The notes beneath the pieces are model-generated. The model searched no databases and was not told where the DNA came from. It saw only the letters and a list, made by a program, of their open reading frames with translations. Below, piece by piece: positions 49,340 through 58,519 of a stretch of DNA of 64,000 nt. Each line of letters begins with the position of its first letter. Position 1 is the stretch's first letter. The stretch comes from Amedibacterium intestinale. GTDB lineage: Bacteria > Bacillota_I > Bacilli_A > Erysipelotrichales > Erysipelotrichaceae. The position numbers were made by a program, and so were the translations under genes. The DNA lies in NCBI RefSeq assembly GCF_010537335.1, contig NZ_AP019711.1, positions 1,984,001-2,048,000 of the forward strand, written 5' to 3'.

Positions 49340-51091
49340 TTATTTCTCAGGGGATTTTATATAATCCTCTATATTTTCCTGAATAACAGAGAATGGGGCA
49401 TTTCCACTTTTTAATAATGTTTCTATAAATTTTTTATCATCGTATTTGTCATTCATAGTGTCTTTTGCTTCTTTATGTAATTCGTAAATTTCCATATACC
49501 CAATACCTGCACTTAGGAAATTTCCTGGATTTGTACAAATTGCTTTATATAATTTTTCTGTAGTTTCACTATCAAGATTCAAACTCGTTATGTTCTTTTT
49601 AAAATCTTCATATGTCCAGCCTTCATAATGGATACCAATATCTGCTCTTGCAAGCAATGCACTTTGTAGTGGAAGAGATTTTCTTTGCAGCTGTATTGCA
49701 CGTTTTTCTTCATGCTGAAGATGATTTATTGCATTTTCAGCAGCATAGATTGCATAGCCATTACGGAAAGATGAATTATCTGCACAGTAATTCATCCATA
49801 AGCTAGGATTTGTTTGATTGTTGTATAGAGTCTGATACAAAGTACCAGGTGCAATGGTTTGAGCTATGATGGAATATGCATTTAATGAATTAGGAGAATT
49901 AGTGCCTAACTCAGAACGAATTAAAACTTGAATTGGATCTTCACTGTCAACGCTAAATGGAAGGATTTCTGATGAAATAAGGTCGTTTTTTAAATCCGTC
50001 GCTGGTATGATTTTATAAGGACGAAGTTCAATGCCTGGATAATTTTCTAAAGTGTATTTTTCTAAAGCTTTTGCGACATCTTCGTAAGTTTTGTACTCTG
50101 TATAAATTTTATTATCCAGCCAGTCGGCATAAACATCATAATCTTTAGATGCCAATAAAAGTTCTGCATCTTTTGCATCGCTAATAATACTATCTAGCAA
50201 CTCAATGCTGTCTTTAATAGAACGATCATTCTGTGTATTCTTCTTAAAGAGATATTCATAATAATCGTCTCCTTTTTTAATCGTATCATATCCTGTTATA
50301 TGATTATCTTCATCTTTGATACCATTAACAAATGTTTTTAAGGAAGTATAAGCAGGAATCAGTTCTTTCTCATAAGCATCTTGTAACTGCTTAAGATACT
50401 CTTTTTCTTTTTTTGCATCTAAATGTACAGCTTTTACTTTATTTTCTAATGTTTTATAGAAAGTGTTATTTTCTAAAATATTATCACATACAGAAAGTAC
50501 TCCTTCTTTATCAAGAATTAAAGTATTTTCTTCAATTTGCTGCTTCGTATAGGAAATAGCTTCTTCCATACAGCTTTTGGTACTTCTAACAAGACTGATA
50601 AGTGATTTTACATCATTTTCATTTTCTACACGTAATCGTTCCAGATTTCTCTGCATGGAAATATGAATCCCATTATTTGTAGTAAATAACTGTTCCATAT
50701 AACGATAATCTTTATCTAATGCATCTTCTTGAAGTTCTAAGTTATATTTATAGCTAGTATAAACTTCCTGCTGTTTCTTGCTTAATAAGTCATAATCAAA
50801 TTCTTTCAAAGCTTTCTTTTTTTCTTTTAGCGTTTCTTTTATTTTATCTGTATCTTTATCTGTTGTAATCTGAAATTCTGGTTTTGCTTTTGTTTCATCA
50901 ATTCCAATATCCTTGGGTTTTGTAAAATAGGAATGCATTGTTAGATAATCATTTTGCATACTTTCCTGAAATTCTTTATTTATAAAAGTTTCAAATGCCG
51001 CTATTTCTTCTTGCGGATCCTTTTTTGAACATGCTCCTAAAGAACATATCATAGCAGCAGATAAAGCACATAATGTTATTTTTTTTAACAT
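49340..51091 (-). CDS. DUF885-type lipoprotein lacking the metal-binding motif
   Basis: 583 residues from the ATG at 51091 (AGAGGAG site). The lipobox is CSLGAC. The helical DUF885 fold is recognisable by length and by the C-terminal core. Active relatives have HEGYPGH followed by LYQ and a later E-GWA. Here the same place reads AQTIAPGTLYQT and RNGYAIYAAE, so both histidines and both glutamates of the zinc site are missing. It is probably a pseudo-peptidase retained as a surface lipoprotein. Confidence 0.75.
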   Translation of the reverse strand: MLKKITLCALSAAMICSLGACSKKDPQEEIAAFETFINKEFQESMQNDYLTMHSYFTKPKDIGIDETKAKPEFQITTDKDTDKIKETLKEKKKALKEFDYDLLSKKQQEVYTSYKYNLELQEDALDKDYRYMEQLFTTNNGIHISMQRNLERLRVENENDVKSLISLVRSTKSCMEEAISYTKQQIEENTLILDKEGVLSVCDNILENNTFYKTLENKVKAVHLDAKKEKEYLKQLQDAYEKELIPAYTSLKTFVNGIKDEDNHITGYDTIKKGDDYYEYLFKKNTQNDRSIKDSIELLDSIISDAKDAELLLASKDYDVYADWLDNKIYTEYKTYEDVAKALEKYTLENYPGIELRPYKIIPATDLKNDLISSEILPFSVDSEDPIQVLIRSELGTNSPNSLNAYSIIAQTIAPGTLYQTLYNNQTNPSLWMNYCADNSSFRNGYAIYAAENAINHLQHEEKRAIQLQRKSLPLQSALLARADIGIHYEGWTYEDFKKNITSLNLDSETTEKLYKAICTNPGNFLSAGIGYMEIYELHKEAKDTMNDKYDDKKFIETLLKSGNAPFSVIQENIEDYIKSPEK

Positions 51092-51187
51092 GTAAAAACT
51101 CCTCTCCATCATCTTATCTATTATAACAAGCTTTTTGCCATGCAACAAACATTTTTCCTCTTACAAAATATTAATATATAAAATGTG

Positions 51188-51225
51188 TTGACATGTTAAC
51201 TGTACTATGACTATAATACAGTTAA
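51188..51225 (+). promoter_or_regulatory. Promoter and 9+12+9 operator of the GntR/ABC operon
   Basis: TTGACA at 51188 and TATAAT at 51212 are 18 bases apart. TTAACTGTA (51196-51204) and TACAGTTAA (51217-51225) are perfect inverted arms around the -10 box, a convincing self-operator for the regulator that starts 13 bases later. A half-site TACAGTTTA recurs at 51646 before the next gene. Confidence 0.8.
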
Positions 51226-51237
51226 GGAGGGATAAAC

Positions 51238-51606
51238 ATGGTTTCTTTTAAAGAAATACAGTTTAATAAAAAAGAAGCAGTCTATCCACAGTTAGTTGCA
51301 TATGTAAAAAAACAAATTCTGATTGGATCTGTTGAAAATAATGAAGAACTTCCAAGCAGAAGAGAGCTGGCTCTATCTTTAGCAATTAATCCCAATACCG
51401 TACAAAAAGCATATAAGATACTGGAAGATGAGGGTATCATACGTACAATATCCAATGTGAAAAGTGTAATATGTGTAAATGAGGAAATTAAAGAAACAAT
51501 ACAAAAAGAATATATACAAAAACATTTACAGGGATTTATAGAGGAATGTAAAAGTGTAAACTTATCTTTTCAAGAAGTAGTATCCCTGTTAAGTGAGTAT
51601 TGGTAA
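51238..51606 (+). CDS. GntR-family regulator, YtrA type
   Basis: 122 residues: an N-terminal winged helix (YPQLVAYVKKQILIGSVENN, LPSRRELALSLAINPNTVQKAYKILEDEG) and only a short C-terminal helical dimerisation tail, which defines the YtrA subgroup. YtrA-type repressors usually control the ABC genes beside them and respond to wall-acting antibiotics. AAGGAGG precedes the ATG. Confidence 0.93.
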   Translation: MVSFKEIQFNKKEAVYPQLVAYVKKQILIGSVENNEELPSRRELALSLAINPNTVQKAYKILEDEGIIRTISNVKSVICVNEEIKETIQKEYIQKHLQGFIEECKSVNLSFQEVVSLLSEYW

Positions 51607-51665
51607 TATTCATTTTTATTTACATTTGGTATATTAGTATCATAATACAGTTTAGGAGGTAAGTT

Positions 51666-52384
51666 ATGAAAGATATATTTCAATTAATGGAGTCATCCTG
51701 TGGATCTTATTTAAAAAAATCATAGGCAGTTTTACATCGATCGCCTTGGCAGAGTTTCTTATTTGCTGGTGGAAAATAAAAGATATTACGTATTTAGATA
51801 TTAGAGATATAAGTTTTCAGTTTGAATTTACACTTGGTATTCTTTTATCTGTGGTATTGCTTATATGGTTTAATTTTCAAAGGGTAAAACGATTTGTAGA
51901 AAGCGGAGGACTTACAAGAGTAAAACTTCTTCCTATATCTTCTAATGCTTATGCATATAGTGAGTTGTTATTGGCATTTATTGGAGTCATTAGTTTGGTA
52001 ACAATCCAGTATGTGGCAGCTTTTGGATTATTATTTATACATAAATCTGCCTATGTGTATGAATCCAATGCTTTATTCTTCGCATTATTAAATAGTGATG
52101 CATTATCATGGTATGTACTTTCTTCTGTTGATGCACTGAAAATATTCTTAATACTTATTGAGATAAGTTATTGTTTGATGATCTTATCCAATACCCTTAT
52201 AAAAGAAGATAAAGGGTTTAATGTGGCAGTAAGTCTTGCATTCGTATTCATTTTAAGTTTATTTAATTTCGCATTTTTTAATGATACTTATATATTTCGT
52301 GAAATTTTTTCTTATTTGCTTCTACTTATTGTATCGCATTTCTATGTAAGAAGAGTATTTTCAAAAAGGAGGTTAAGTATATGA
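51666..52384 (+). pseudogene. ABC permease-like membrane protein, N-terminus frameshifted
   Basis: An ATG at 51666 with AGGAGG starts MKDIFQLMESS but stops after 19 codons at a TAG. The main membrane frame, one base behind, runs from about 51680 to 52384 and has no start with a ribosome site; the first usable codon is a TTG at 51746. From there 212 residues form about six hydrophobic helices. The sequence TTTAAAAAAA before the TAG is a possible -1 slip site that would join the frames. Either the gene is mutated, the read has a base error, or a programmed shift operates. Confidence 0.6.
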
Positions 52385-53619
52385 TGAGAACAAAATGGAT
52401 ATTTATACTAAGTGTACCTGTTATAGTGTTATCTTTATGTATGGCAAGTAGCATCCATATTATGTCAAAAGCTGAATTTCCTCTTACTACTATACAAGGC
52501 AATAAAGAGTATTTAGAAGGAATTACAATAGAAAGTACTATTTTTCAAAACAAGGGGGCAGTATCTGTTGATTTAATGGGAGAAAATATTTCTTATACAT
52601 ATGAGGAAGGTCTTTATCAAACAGAGCAATTCCCACCATCGTTTGAAACATCTATTATTAAAAGTTCTATAAAAGGAAGAAAAGAATTATCAAAAAAAGA
52701 AGTTGAATATATAACTAGCTTTCATAGTAATATCACTGAAAAAGTAATTACATGTTATGAACTGGAACAAGCAACTTTCAAATATAGTTGGTTTAATATT
52801 TTTTCTCCAAAACAAAATGAGACTTTTACATTAAAGAGTACGAAAAATATAAAGCTAATTGAAGAAAAAGTACAATATTTGTATGATGATTACAGTGAAG
52901 AAGCAAATGATACAGGAGAAAATTATTACTTATATGTAAATGATGGAATGTCAGAATCGACGATACGTATAGATTACTCAGACAATTATTTAACTACGAG
53001 TGATGGAAATTATTTAATCACAACAAGATTTGAATCAATGGTAACACCATCAAGATTATACTATATTGACTATAGTAATAAGAATAAGGAAAAAATTAAA
53101 AAAATAGCTGAATTTTCTAAAGACAGATATCCGTTTGTAATGAAAGAGGTAGATGGAAAAGCGGTTGTAATATCACAGGATAAAAACAAAAAGAACTACA
53201 TTTCCGCATATGGAGAAGATGGAAAGTTGATAAATGAAAAAAGTCTTCCATTAGATCTTTATTCAAATGATTATATGTTTTATTATGAAAATATATGTAT
53301 AAATAATAAATATTTAATTTTAGAGGATGAAGATGAGATTCATGTTATTGATTGTGATAATATGGAAGTGATTAAGAATTATACCATAGATTCATCAACC
53401 TCTATTACTGATATGTACTATAAAGATGGATTACTTTATCTAATAGAAAAAGTGGGAATGACACCTGATGTTGTTATAAAAGTATTAGATGAAAACGGAG
53501 TTGTGTTTGAAGGTAATTGGATTCTTTTAAACTATAAGAAAGAAATAAAAGAGAATTTGAGAAATAATATATGGGATTATTCTCCTTCCGTGTACTATGA
53601 AATAGAGGTGAAAAGATGA
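52381..53619 (+). CDS. Membrane-anchored extracytoplasmic protein of the ABC operon
   Basis: 412 residues: one N-terminal hydrophobic anchor (residues 6-26) and a large, mainly beta outer domain with motifs such as DNYLTTSDGNYLITTRFES and ENICINNKYLILEDEDEIHVIDCDNM that look like beta-propeller blades. I recognise no named family. The start overlaps the preceding stop and the end overlaps the next start, so it is an integral part of the operon. It may be a substrate-contacting or sensing subunit. Confidence 0.72.
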   Translation: MMRTKWIFILSVPVIVLSLCMASSIHIMSKAEFPLTTIQGNKEYLEGITIESTIFQNKGAVSVDLMGENISYTYEEGLYQTEQFPPSFETSIIKSSIKGRKELSKKEVEYITSFHSNITEKVITCYELEQATFKYSWFNIFSPKQNETFTLKSTKNIKLIEEKVQYLYDDYSEEANDTGENYYLYVNDGMSESTIRIDYSDNYLTTSDGNYLITTRFESMVTPSRLYYIDYSNKNKEKIKKIAEFSKDRYPFVMKEVDGKAVVISQDKNKKNYISAYGEDGKLINEKSLPLDLYSNDYMFYYENICINNKYLILEDEDEIHVIDCDNMEVIKNYTIDSSTSITDMYYKDGLLYLIEKVGMTPDVVIKVLDENGVVFEGNWILLNYKKEIKENLRNNIWDYSPSVYYEIEVKR

Positions 53620-54347
53620 TGAAGCTATGTTTTCAACAGTTTACTTTTTTACTTCGTAAACTAGGATGGAAAGTTTTACTCCTGCTAGCCTTTTTATGGG
53701 TATTTTATTCCAGTAGCGATTTTATGATACAGTGGAATGGGGAATATATAGATATTGTAGCTTCAGACAATAAAGCTTTATATTATTGGTTTATTTGTAT
53801 ATTTATCATCGGTGCTGTATCTATCTTATTGTTGTACTCTATTTATCGATATAAAACAAGATGGATGTTGATTCAGGGAAATCGTTTGGCATATATATGG
53901 GCAGACATTCTGTTTCTTATGGTAGTTTTTATCTTGTGGTATGTAATGTTTATGCGTGTATACTACAGTTACTCTATTCAAGGATTAGCTTTAAATGAGC
54001 ATGTAGAAAAAGCAGAACGTATTGCACAGGCAGTTCAAATGTTTTATCTGTATTTACCAAAGCTTCCTCTAATGGGACAATTATTTCCTTATACGATAAA
54101 AAATATTATGCGTTGTTTTCTATTTATACTTTTTATAAGCGGTTGTATAGAATATGTCGTTTTAGTACTCATTAAGGAAAAACAGAAGTTATTAGAGATA
54201 ATCTATCTTGTAATAGTATTTGTATTGTCATGGTATATCTTGATGAACATAGGATTTCTAGGACAAATAGCATTTTATATTGGATTTTTCATTGTAAATA
54301 TCATAGGAAGTAAAAAGACTTGGATGAAAAAGAAGATGGGAGGATAG
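53616..54347 (+). CDS. ABC exporter membrane subunit
   Basis: 243 residues with six hydrophobic helices. The ATG overlaps the previous stop, and the ATPase gene starts four bases after its stop. It is the likely permease, together with the product at 51666. Sequence similarity to a named family is not evident by eye. Confidence 0.72.
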   Translation: MMKLCFQQFTFLLRKLGWKVLLLLAFLWVFYSSSDFMIQWNGEYIDIVASDNKALYYWFICIFIIGAVSILLLYSIYRYKTRWMLIQGNRLAYIWADILFLMVVFILWYVMFMRVYYSYSIQGLALNEHVEKAERIAQAVQMFYLYLPKLPLMGQLFPYTIKNIMRCFLFILFISGCIEYVVLVLIKEKQKLLEIIYLVIVFVLSWYILMNIGFLGQIAFYIGFFIVNIIGSKKTWMKKKMGG

Positions 54348-54351
54348 AAAA

Positions 54352-55035
54352 ATGTTAGAAGTAAAAAATGTAAGAAAATTATACGATAATAAGAATGGTA
54401 TTCAGAAAGCAAACTTTGCTTTAAAAGAAGGAGAGTTATGCGCTTTATTAGGAAGAAATGGAAGTGGGAAAACAACATTACTAAAATGTATACTTGGCTT
54501 ATGTGAAATTGATGATGGAGAAATTCTTTTTCAAGAAAAACCGGTAAATCTACAATATGAGCAGGTTGCTTTTATCAGTGCAGATGGAAGTTCTATGCCA
54601 TATATGAAAATTAAAGAGTATGGTAAGTTTTTACATCAGTATTATAAATCTTTTGATTTGGAAAAATATAAACAGTTATGTGAATCCATGCGATTAAAAA
54701 CAGATACAAAAATATCCTCTTTATCAAAAGGAGAGAAAATGAAAGTTGAACTTGCGGCTGGATTTGCAATGCAGGCAAAACTTATCCTTTTGGATGAACC
54801 CTTTACCTCATTAGATATTTATGCGAAAGAAGATGCAGTAAAATTACTTCTTGACCATATAAAGGAAGATACGATACTTCTTGTTTCAACACATGATATT
54901 GAAGAGGTGGAATCCATTGCGGATCGCTGTATTGTATTAAATGATGGAAATGTAGTAGAAGACTTTTATGTAGATACACTACATGACAGCGGCAGAGATT
55001 TAAAAACATATTTGCAGAAATATAGGCCAGAATAG
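54352..55035 (+). CDS. ABC transporter ATP-binding subunit (YtrB/EcsA type)
   Basis: 227 residues: Walker A LLGRNGSGKTTLLKC, signature SSLSKGEKMKVELA, Walker B LILLDEPFTSLD and switch VSTHDIEEVE. The LSKGEKMK signature is typical of the YtrB and bacitracin-type exporters controlled by small GntR proteins. It closes the operon before a terminator. Confidence 0.94.
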   Translation: MLEVKNVRKLYDNKNGIQKANFALKEGELCALLGRNGSGKTTLLKCILGLCEIDDGEILFQEKPVNLQYEQVAFISADGSSMPYMKIKEYGKFLHQYYKSFDLEKYKQLCESMRLKTDTKISSLSKGEKMKVELAAGFAMQAKLILLDEPFTSLDIYAKEDAVKLLLDHIKEDTILLVSTHDIEEVESIADRCIVLNDGNVVEDFYVDTLHDSGRDLKTYLQKYRPE

Positions 55036-55040
55036 AGTAA

Positions 55041-55068
55041 AAAAGAAGCCAGTTGTTAGGCTTCTTTT
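55041..55068. terminator. Bidirectional terminator between the ABC operon and the FAD protein
   Basis: AAAAGAAGCC and GGCTTCTTTT form ten pairs with an eight-base loop between convergent genes. Confidence 0.82.
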
Positions 55069-55079
55069 ATCTTTTCATC

Positions 55080-56453
55080 CTATTTGTTTCCGTATAAGTG
55101 TCTAGCTACATAAACACCACTTGCACTGGCATGACTTAAAGAGTGAGTTACTCCACTGCAGTCTCCAATGACATACAATCCTTTATGACATGTTTCAAGA
55201 TTTTTATCTAGTTCTACTTCTAAGTTATAGAACTTAACTTCTACTCCATACAATAAAGTATCATCATTTGCAGTTCCAGGTGCTACTTTATCCAACTGAT
55301 AAATCATTTCGATGATATCATCCAGCTGTCTTTTTGGAATGACCAAACTTAAATCTCCAGGTGTAGCAGTTAAGGTTGGAGTTACAAAGCTTTCTCTTAC
55401 TCTGCTTTCCGTAGAGCGCTGTCCACGAATCAAGTCTCCAAAACGCTGTACGATAACACCGCCACCTAGCATGTTAGATAGACGTGCAATGCTTTCTCCA
55501 TACTCATTGCTGTCTTTGAAAGGTTCTGTAAAATGATTAGATACCAGCAAGGCAAAGTTTGTATTTTCTGTATAGCGTGCAGGATCTTCATAACTGTGTC
55601 CATTAACTGTTACGATTCCATTTGTGTTCTCACTAACGACAACACCTCTTGGATTCATACAGAATGTACGAACTTTATCCTGGAATTTTTCTGTACGATA
55701 TACGATTTTACTTTCGTATAATTCATCTGTCAGTGTAGAGAAAATCGCATACGGAAGCTCTACACGTACACCGATATCTACACGATTGCTTTTTGTTTTG
55801 ATATTTAATGATTTACAAATATTTCCCATCCATTTGCTTCCACTGCGTCCAGTAGAGATGATGCAGGTAGTTCCTGTCCAGCTGGAATCACCAGAAGTAA
55901 TACGATAGCCATCTTCCAGTTTTTCTACAGAATCAATGTGTGTATTGAAGTGAATATCCACGCAGTCTTTTAACTGTTTATACAGGTTTTCTAATACGAT
56001 ATAGTTGATATCAGTACCTAAGTGACGAACATTGGCAGATAATAGATGCAAGTCGTTCTGCATACATACTTTTTTCAAGTGAGAATTTTCATTACAGTAA
56101 AGCTTTGTATCCTGTCCTCCATTTTCCACATTGATCTGATCTACATAATTCATCAAATCAATAGCTTCTTTTTTTCCAACATATTCATACAAAGTACCAC
56201 CGAATTCATTAGTGATGTTGTATTTTCCATCAGAGAAAGCTCCAGCACCACCAAAACCATTCATGATTCCACAAGTTTTACAGTTGATGCAGGATTTGAT
56301 CTTTACTCCGTCAATAGGACATTTTCTTCTTTCTAAAGAATTTCCAGATTCAAATAAACCAATCTTTAAATCACGGTTTAATTTTTTTGCTTCATAGGCA
56401 GAGAAGATTCCACCAGGTCCAGCACCGATAATCAGCAAGTCATAATTCATCAT
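55080..56453 (-). CDS. FAD-dependent dehydrogenase (COG2509-like)
   Basis: 457 residues. The N-terminal dinucleotide fold is DLLIIGAGPGGIFSAYEAKK, and the C-terminal FAD contact is GLYVIGDCSGVTHSLSHASASG. A cysteine-rich stretch, KSCINCKTCGIMNGFGGAG, follows the first fold and could bind a metal or disulfide. The family is widespread in Bacillota and poorly characterised. Two ATGs lie in tandem; the first has GGAGG nine bases before it. Confidence 0.87.
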   Translation of the reverse strand: MMNYDLLIIGAGPGGIFSAYEAKKLNRDLKIGLFESGNSLERRKCPIDGVKIKSCINCKTCGIMNGFGGAGAFSDGKYNITNEFGGTLYEYVGKKEAIDLMNYVDQINVENGGQDTKLYCNENSHLKKVCMQNDLHLLSANVRHLGTDINYIVLENLYKQLKDCVDIHFNTHIDSVEKLEDGYRITSGDSSWTGTTCIISTGRSGSKWMGNICKSLNIKTKSNRVDIGVRVELPYAIFSTLTDELYESKIVYRTEKFQDKVRTFCMNPRGVVVSENTNGIVTVNGHSYEDPARYTENTNFALLVSNHFTEPFKDSNEYGESIARLSNMLGGGVIVQRFGDLIRGQRSTESRVRESFVTPTLTATPGDLSLVIPKRQLDDIIEMIYQLDKVAPGTANDDTLLYGVEVKFYNLEVELDKNLETCHKGLYVIGDCSGVTHSLSHASASGVYVARHLYGNK

Positions 56454-56609
56454 ACGAGTATACCTCCATAATTTAAATGATAATGATAGGGAAACATAAT
56501 TTCCTAGGGTATTTTATCATAAAGAAGTAAAAAGTCCAGTAAAAAAATAAAAGTTAACAGTATAAAAGTGAAAGCGCTGTCTATACTTCATGATGCAAGG
56601 AGTGAAACA

Positions 56610-56996
56610 ATGAAAACATTAAAGTGGTTAACTGGAATTTGGGCAGCTTTGCTTATATGTATAATCGTATGCGATTCAAAAAGTGAACTTTTATATACGA
56701 TATGCTATGATACAAAAAACAATGCAAGTTATGAAATCAAGGAAAAAGTCCAGGATGTCTATAATGACCTGGTAAGTGGGGTACATAGCGATTCCTATGT
56801 AATCATGGTCATGAATAATCTGGATCATTTTGAGTTTGCTAAGGATATAAAGGCAGAGTGGAAAAACAATCAGTTATATATAGTACAAGGAAATGGAAAA
56901 GGAAGTGAAATTCATGGAACATTGGAGACATATAGTGTCTGTGTTCCAAAGGTACAGCCCCGCTCTTTCCTGCAAGAAATTTTTTCAGGATTTTAG
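56610..56996 (+). CDS. Small exported protein of unknown function
   Basis: 128 residues from the ATG at 56610 (AAGGAG site). An N-terminal signal or anchor helix (residues 5-22) is followed by a mixed domain with DTKNNASYEIKEKVQDVYNDL. That segment faintly recalls the opening of stage II sporulation protein R, but the rest does not match well enough to name it. It is followed by the YitT gene after 67 bases. Confidence 0.6.
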   Translation: MKTLKWLTGIWAALLICIIVCDSKSELLYTICYDTKNNASYEIKEKVQDVYNDLVSGVHSDSYVIMVMNNLDHFEFAKDIKAEWKNNQLYIVQGNGKGSEIHGTLETYSVCVPKVQPRSFLQEIFSGF

Positions 56997-57063
56997 GTTA
57001 TTGTTAGAAACCTGGAATCCTTTTCTTATGTTATAATCTTTTTGTATAGAAAGAAGTGATCTT

Positions 57064-57942
57064 ATGTTTTCCTTAAAAAAATCAGAATTATTAATCGAAT
57101 CATGCTGGCTTTTAGCTGGAAATATCATACTTGCGATTGGAGTAGCATGGTTTATTCTTCCGAATGATGTTTTAACAGGGGGACTTGCGGGTGTCGCAAT
57201 TGCCATAGAACCTATTTTTCATATTTCTCCAGAAATTGTAATTAATGTATTAACTGTTGTTTTGTTTCTTTTAGGAGCAGTTATCTTAGGGAAACGCTTT
57301 GCGGCAAAAACCATATTCAGTACATTTGCATATCCTATGTTTCTTTCTTTATTTTCCTATTTGGCTAATCATGTGATTGGGGCAGATGTTTTTATCATGG
57401 ATAAGTATTTAGCTACGATTTATGGTGGGGCTTTAATGGGAATAGGAATAGGATGTGTATTTCGTACTGGTGCCAGTACAGGTGGAATGGATATACCTCC
57501 ATTAATTTTGAATAAATATACGCATCTTCCTTTGCCATCCCTGGTCATGTTGATTGATGCGTTAACTGTTTTGTTAGGGGCAATGGTATATGGGTTGCAG
57601 CCAGCATTAATGGGGATTTTATCTGTATGGGTAAGCAGTTTTATGATTAATAAAACCTTGATGATTGGTGGACAGGAAGCCAAAAATGTGATGATTATTT
57701 CAAACAAGCATAAAGAAATCATGGAGTATATCCATAAAGAGTTAAATAGAGGTACAACATTATTACAGGCAGTTGGTGGATATTCTCAAGAAAAACGTCC
57801 AGTTATTATGGCTGTGATTGTGAAGAAACAGCTCCACGATTTACAGATGATCGTATCCCATATAGATCCAGAAGCTTTTGTGATTGTGACAGATACTAAC
57901 GAAGTACAAGGGCTAGGATTTACATATAAAGAAGAGTTATAG
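57064..57942 (+). CDS. YitT-family membrane protein
   Basis: 292 residues. Five or six hydrophobic helices (DUF161) begin NIILAIGVAWFILPNDVLTGG and include GIGIGCVFRTGASTGGMDIPP. The C-terminal 80 residues are the cytoplasmic DUF2179 domain (KEIMEYIHKELNRGTTLLQAVGGYS). The function of the family is unknown. AAGTGAT precedes the ATG. Confidence 0.93.
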   Translation: MFSLKKSELLIESCWLLAGNIILAIGVAWFILPNDVLTGGLAGVAIAIEPIFHISPEIVINVLTVVLFLLGAVILGKRFAAKTIFSTFAYPMFLSLFSYLANHVIGADVFIMDKYLATIYGGALMGIGIGCVFRTGASTGGMDIPPLILNKYTHLPLPSLVMLIDALTVLLGAMVYGLQPALMGILSVWVSSFMINKTLMIGGQEAKNVMIISNKHKEIMEYIHKELNRGTTLLQAVGGYSQEKRPVIMAVIVKKQLHDLQMIVSHIDPEAFVIVTDTNEVQGLGFTYKEEL

Positions 57943-58103
57943 AAAAGTAAGGGCATGGAACAAGGAAGCCTGTTATTTAACAGAAACATCACATGATACG
58001 AGTGCTATCATAAATAAGAAATTTTCAATTTCAAAAATAAAAGGTGTATCGAGGAGATGTTTTAGATAAAATGATGTAAATGTTTAACTTTATATGAAAA
58101 AAT

Positions 58104-58435
58104 GGAGGTTGGGTTGAACCGATAATTGAAGAAAAGTTTGACCCAGATCGTACATTGTTGACTATGCAATTTGTAAAAAAAGTGCCAGAAAAAAAGTGCC
58201 AGAAAAAAGTGCCAGAAATTTTTCAGATAAAAAAGTAACAAAGAAGACACAAATGCAGTATGATAAAATCTTGAATTTTATGAAAGATGATACTTGGTAT
58301 AAGGCGAGTGATTTCATGGCTGTATTAGATGTAAAAGATAGAAGAATTAAAGTATTATTAAATGAATTAGTTAAAAGTAAATTCGTTGTTGATGATGGTT
58401 CTACAAAAGGGAGAAGGTATAAGAAGAAAACATAG
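58104..58435 (+). pseudogene. C-terminal remnant of an AlbA/AAA-type regulator
   Basis: The remnant opens in mid-protein with GWVEPIIEEKFDPDRTLLTM, the usual tail of AlbA_2/ATP-binding regulators of gut Bacillota. It then has GTGCCAG-plus-A units at 58182, 58196 and 58209. The unit lengths are 14 and 13 bases, so the frame shifts inside them. The second frame (to 58435) carries a winged-helix ending KILNFMKDDTWYKASDFMAVL and DRRIKVLLNELVKSKFV. All the N-terminal domains are missing. The 160 bases before it show no gene. Confidence 0.75.
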
Positions 58436-58519
58436 ATTTATCATAAAAACGATTATAAGAAATTTTTATAGTCTTTATGTGATTAGAAACATTATGATTA
58501 TGAAGGGGAGGTATTGTAT

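Noticed and set aside
56455-56520. GATAATGATA before the FAD protein as a Fur box
   Set aside because: Only about half of the 19-base Fur consensus is present and there is no iron-related gene context.
56566-56581. Possible cre site (TGAAAGCGCTGTCT) before the small exported protein
   Set aside because: Three mismatches to the consensus and no link of the gene to carbon use.
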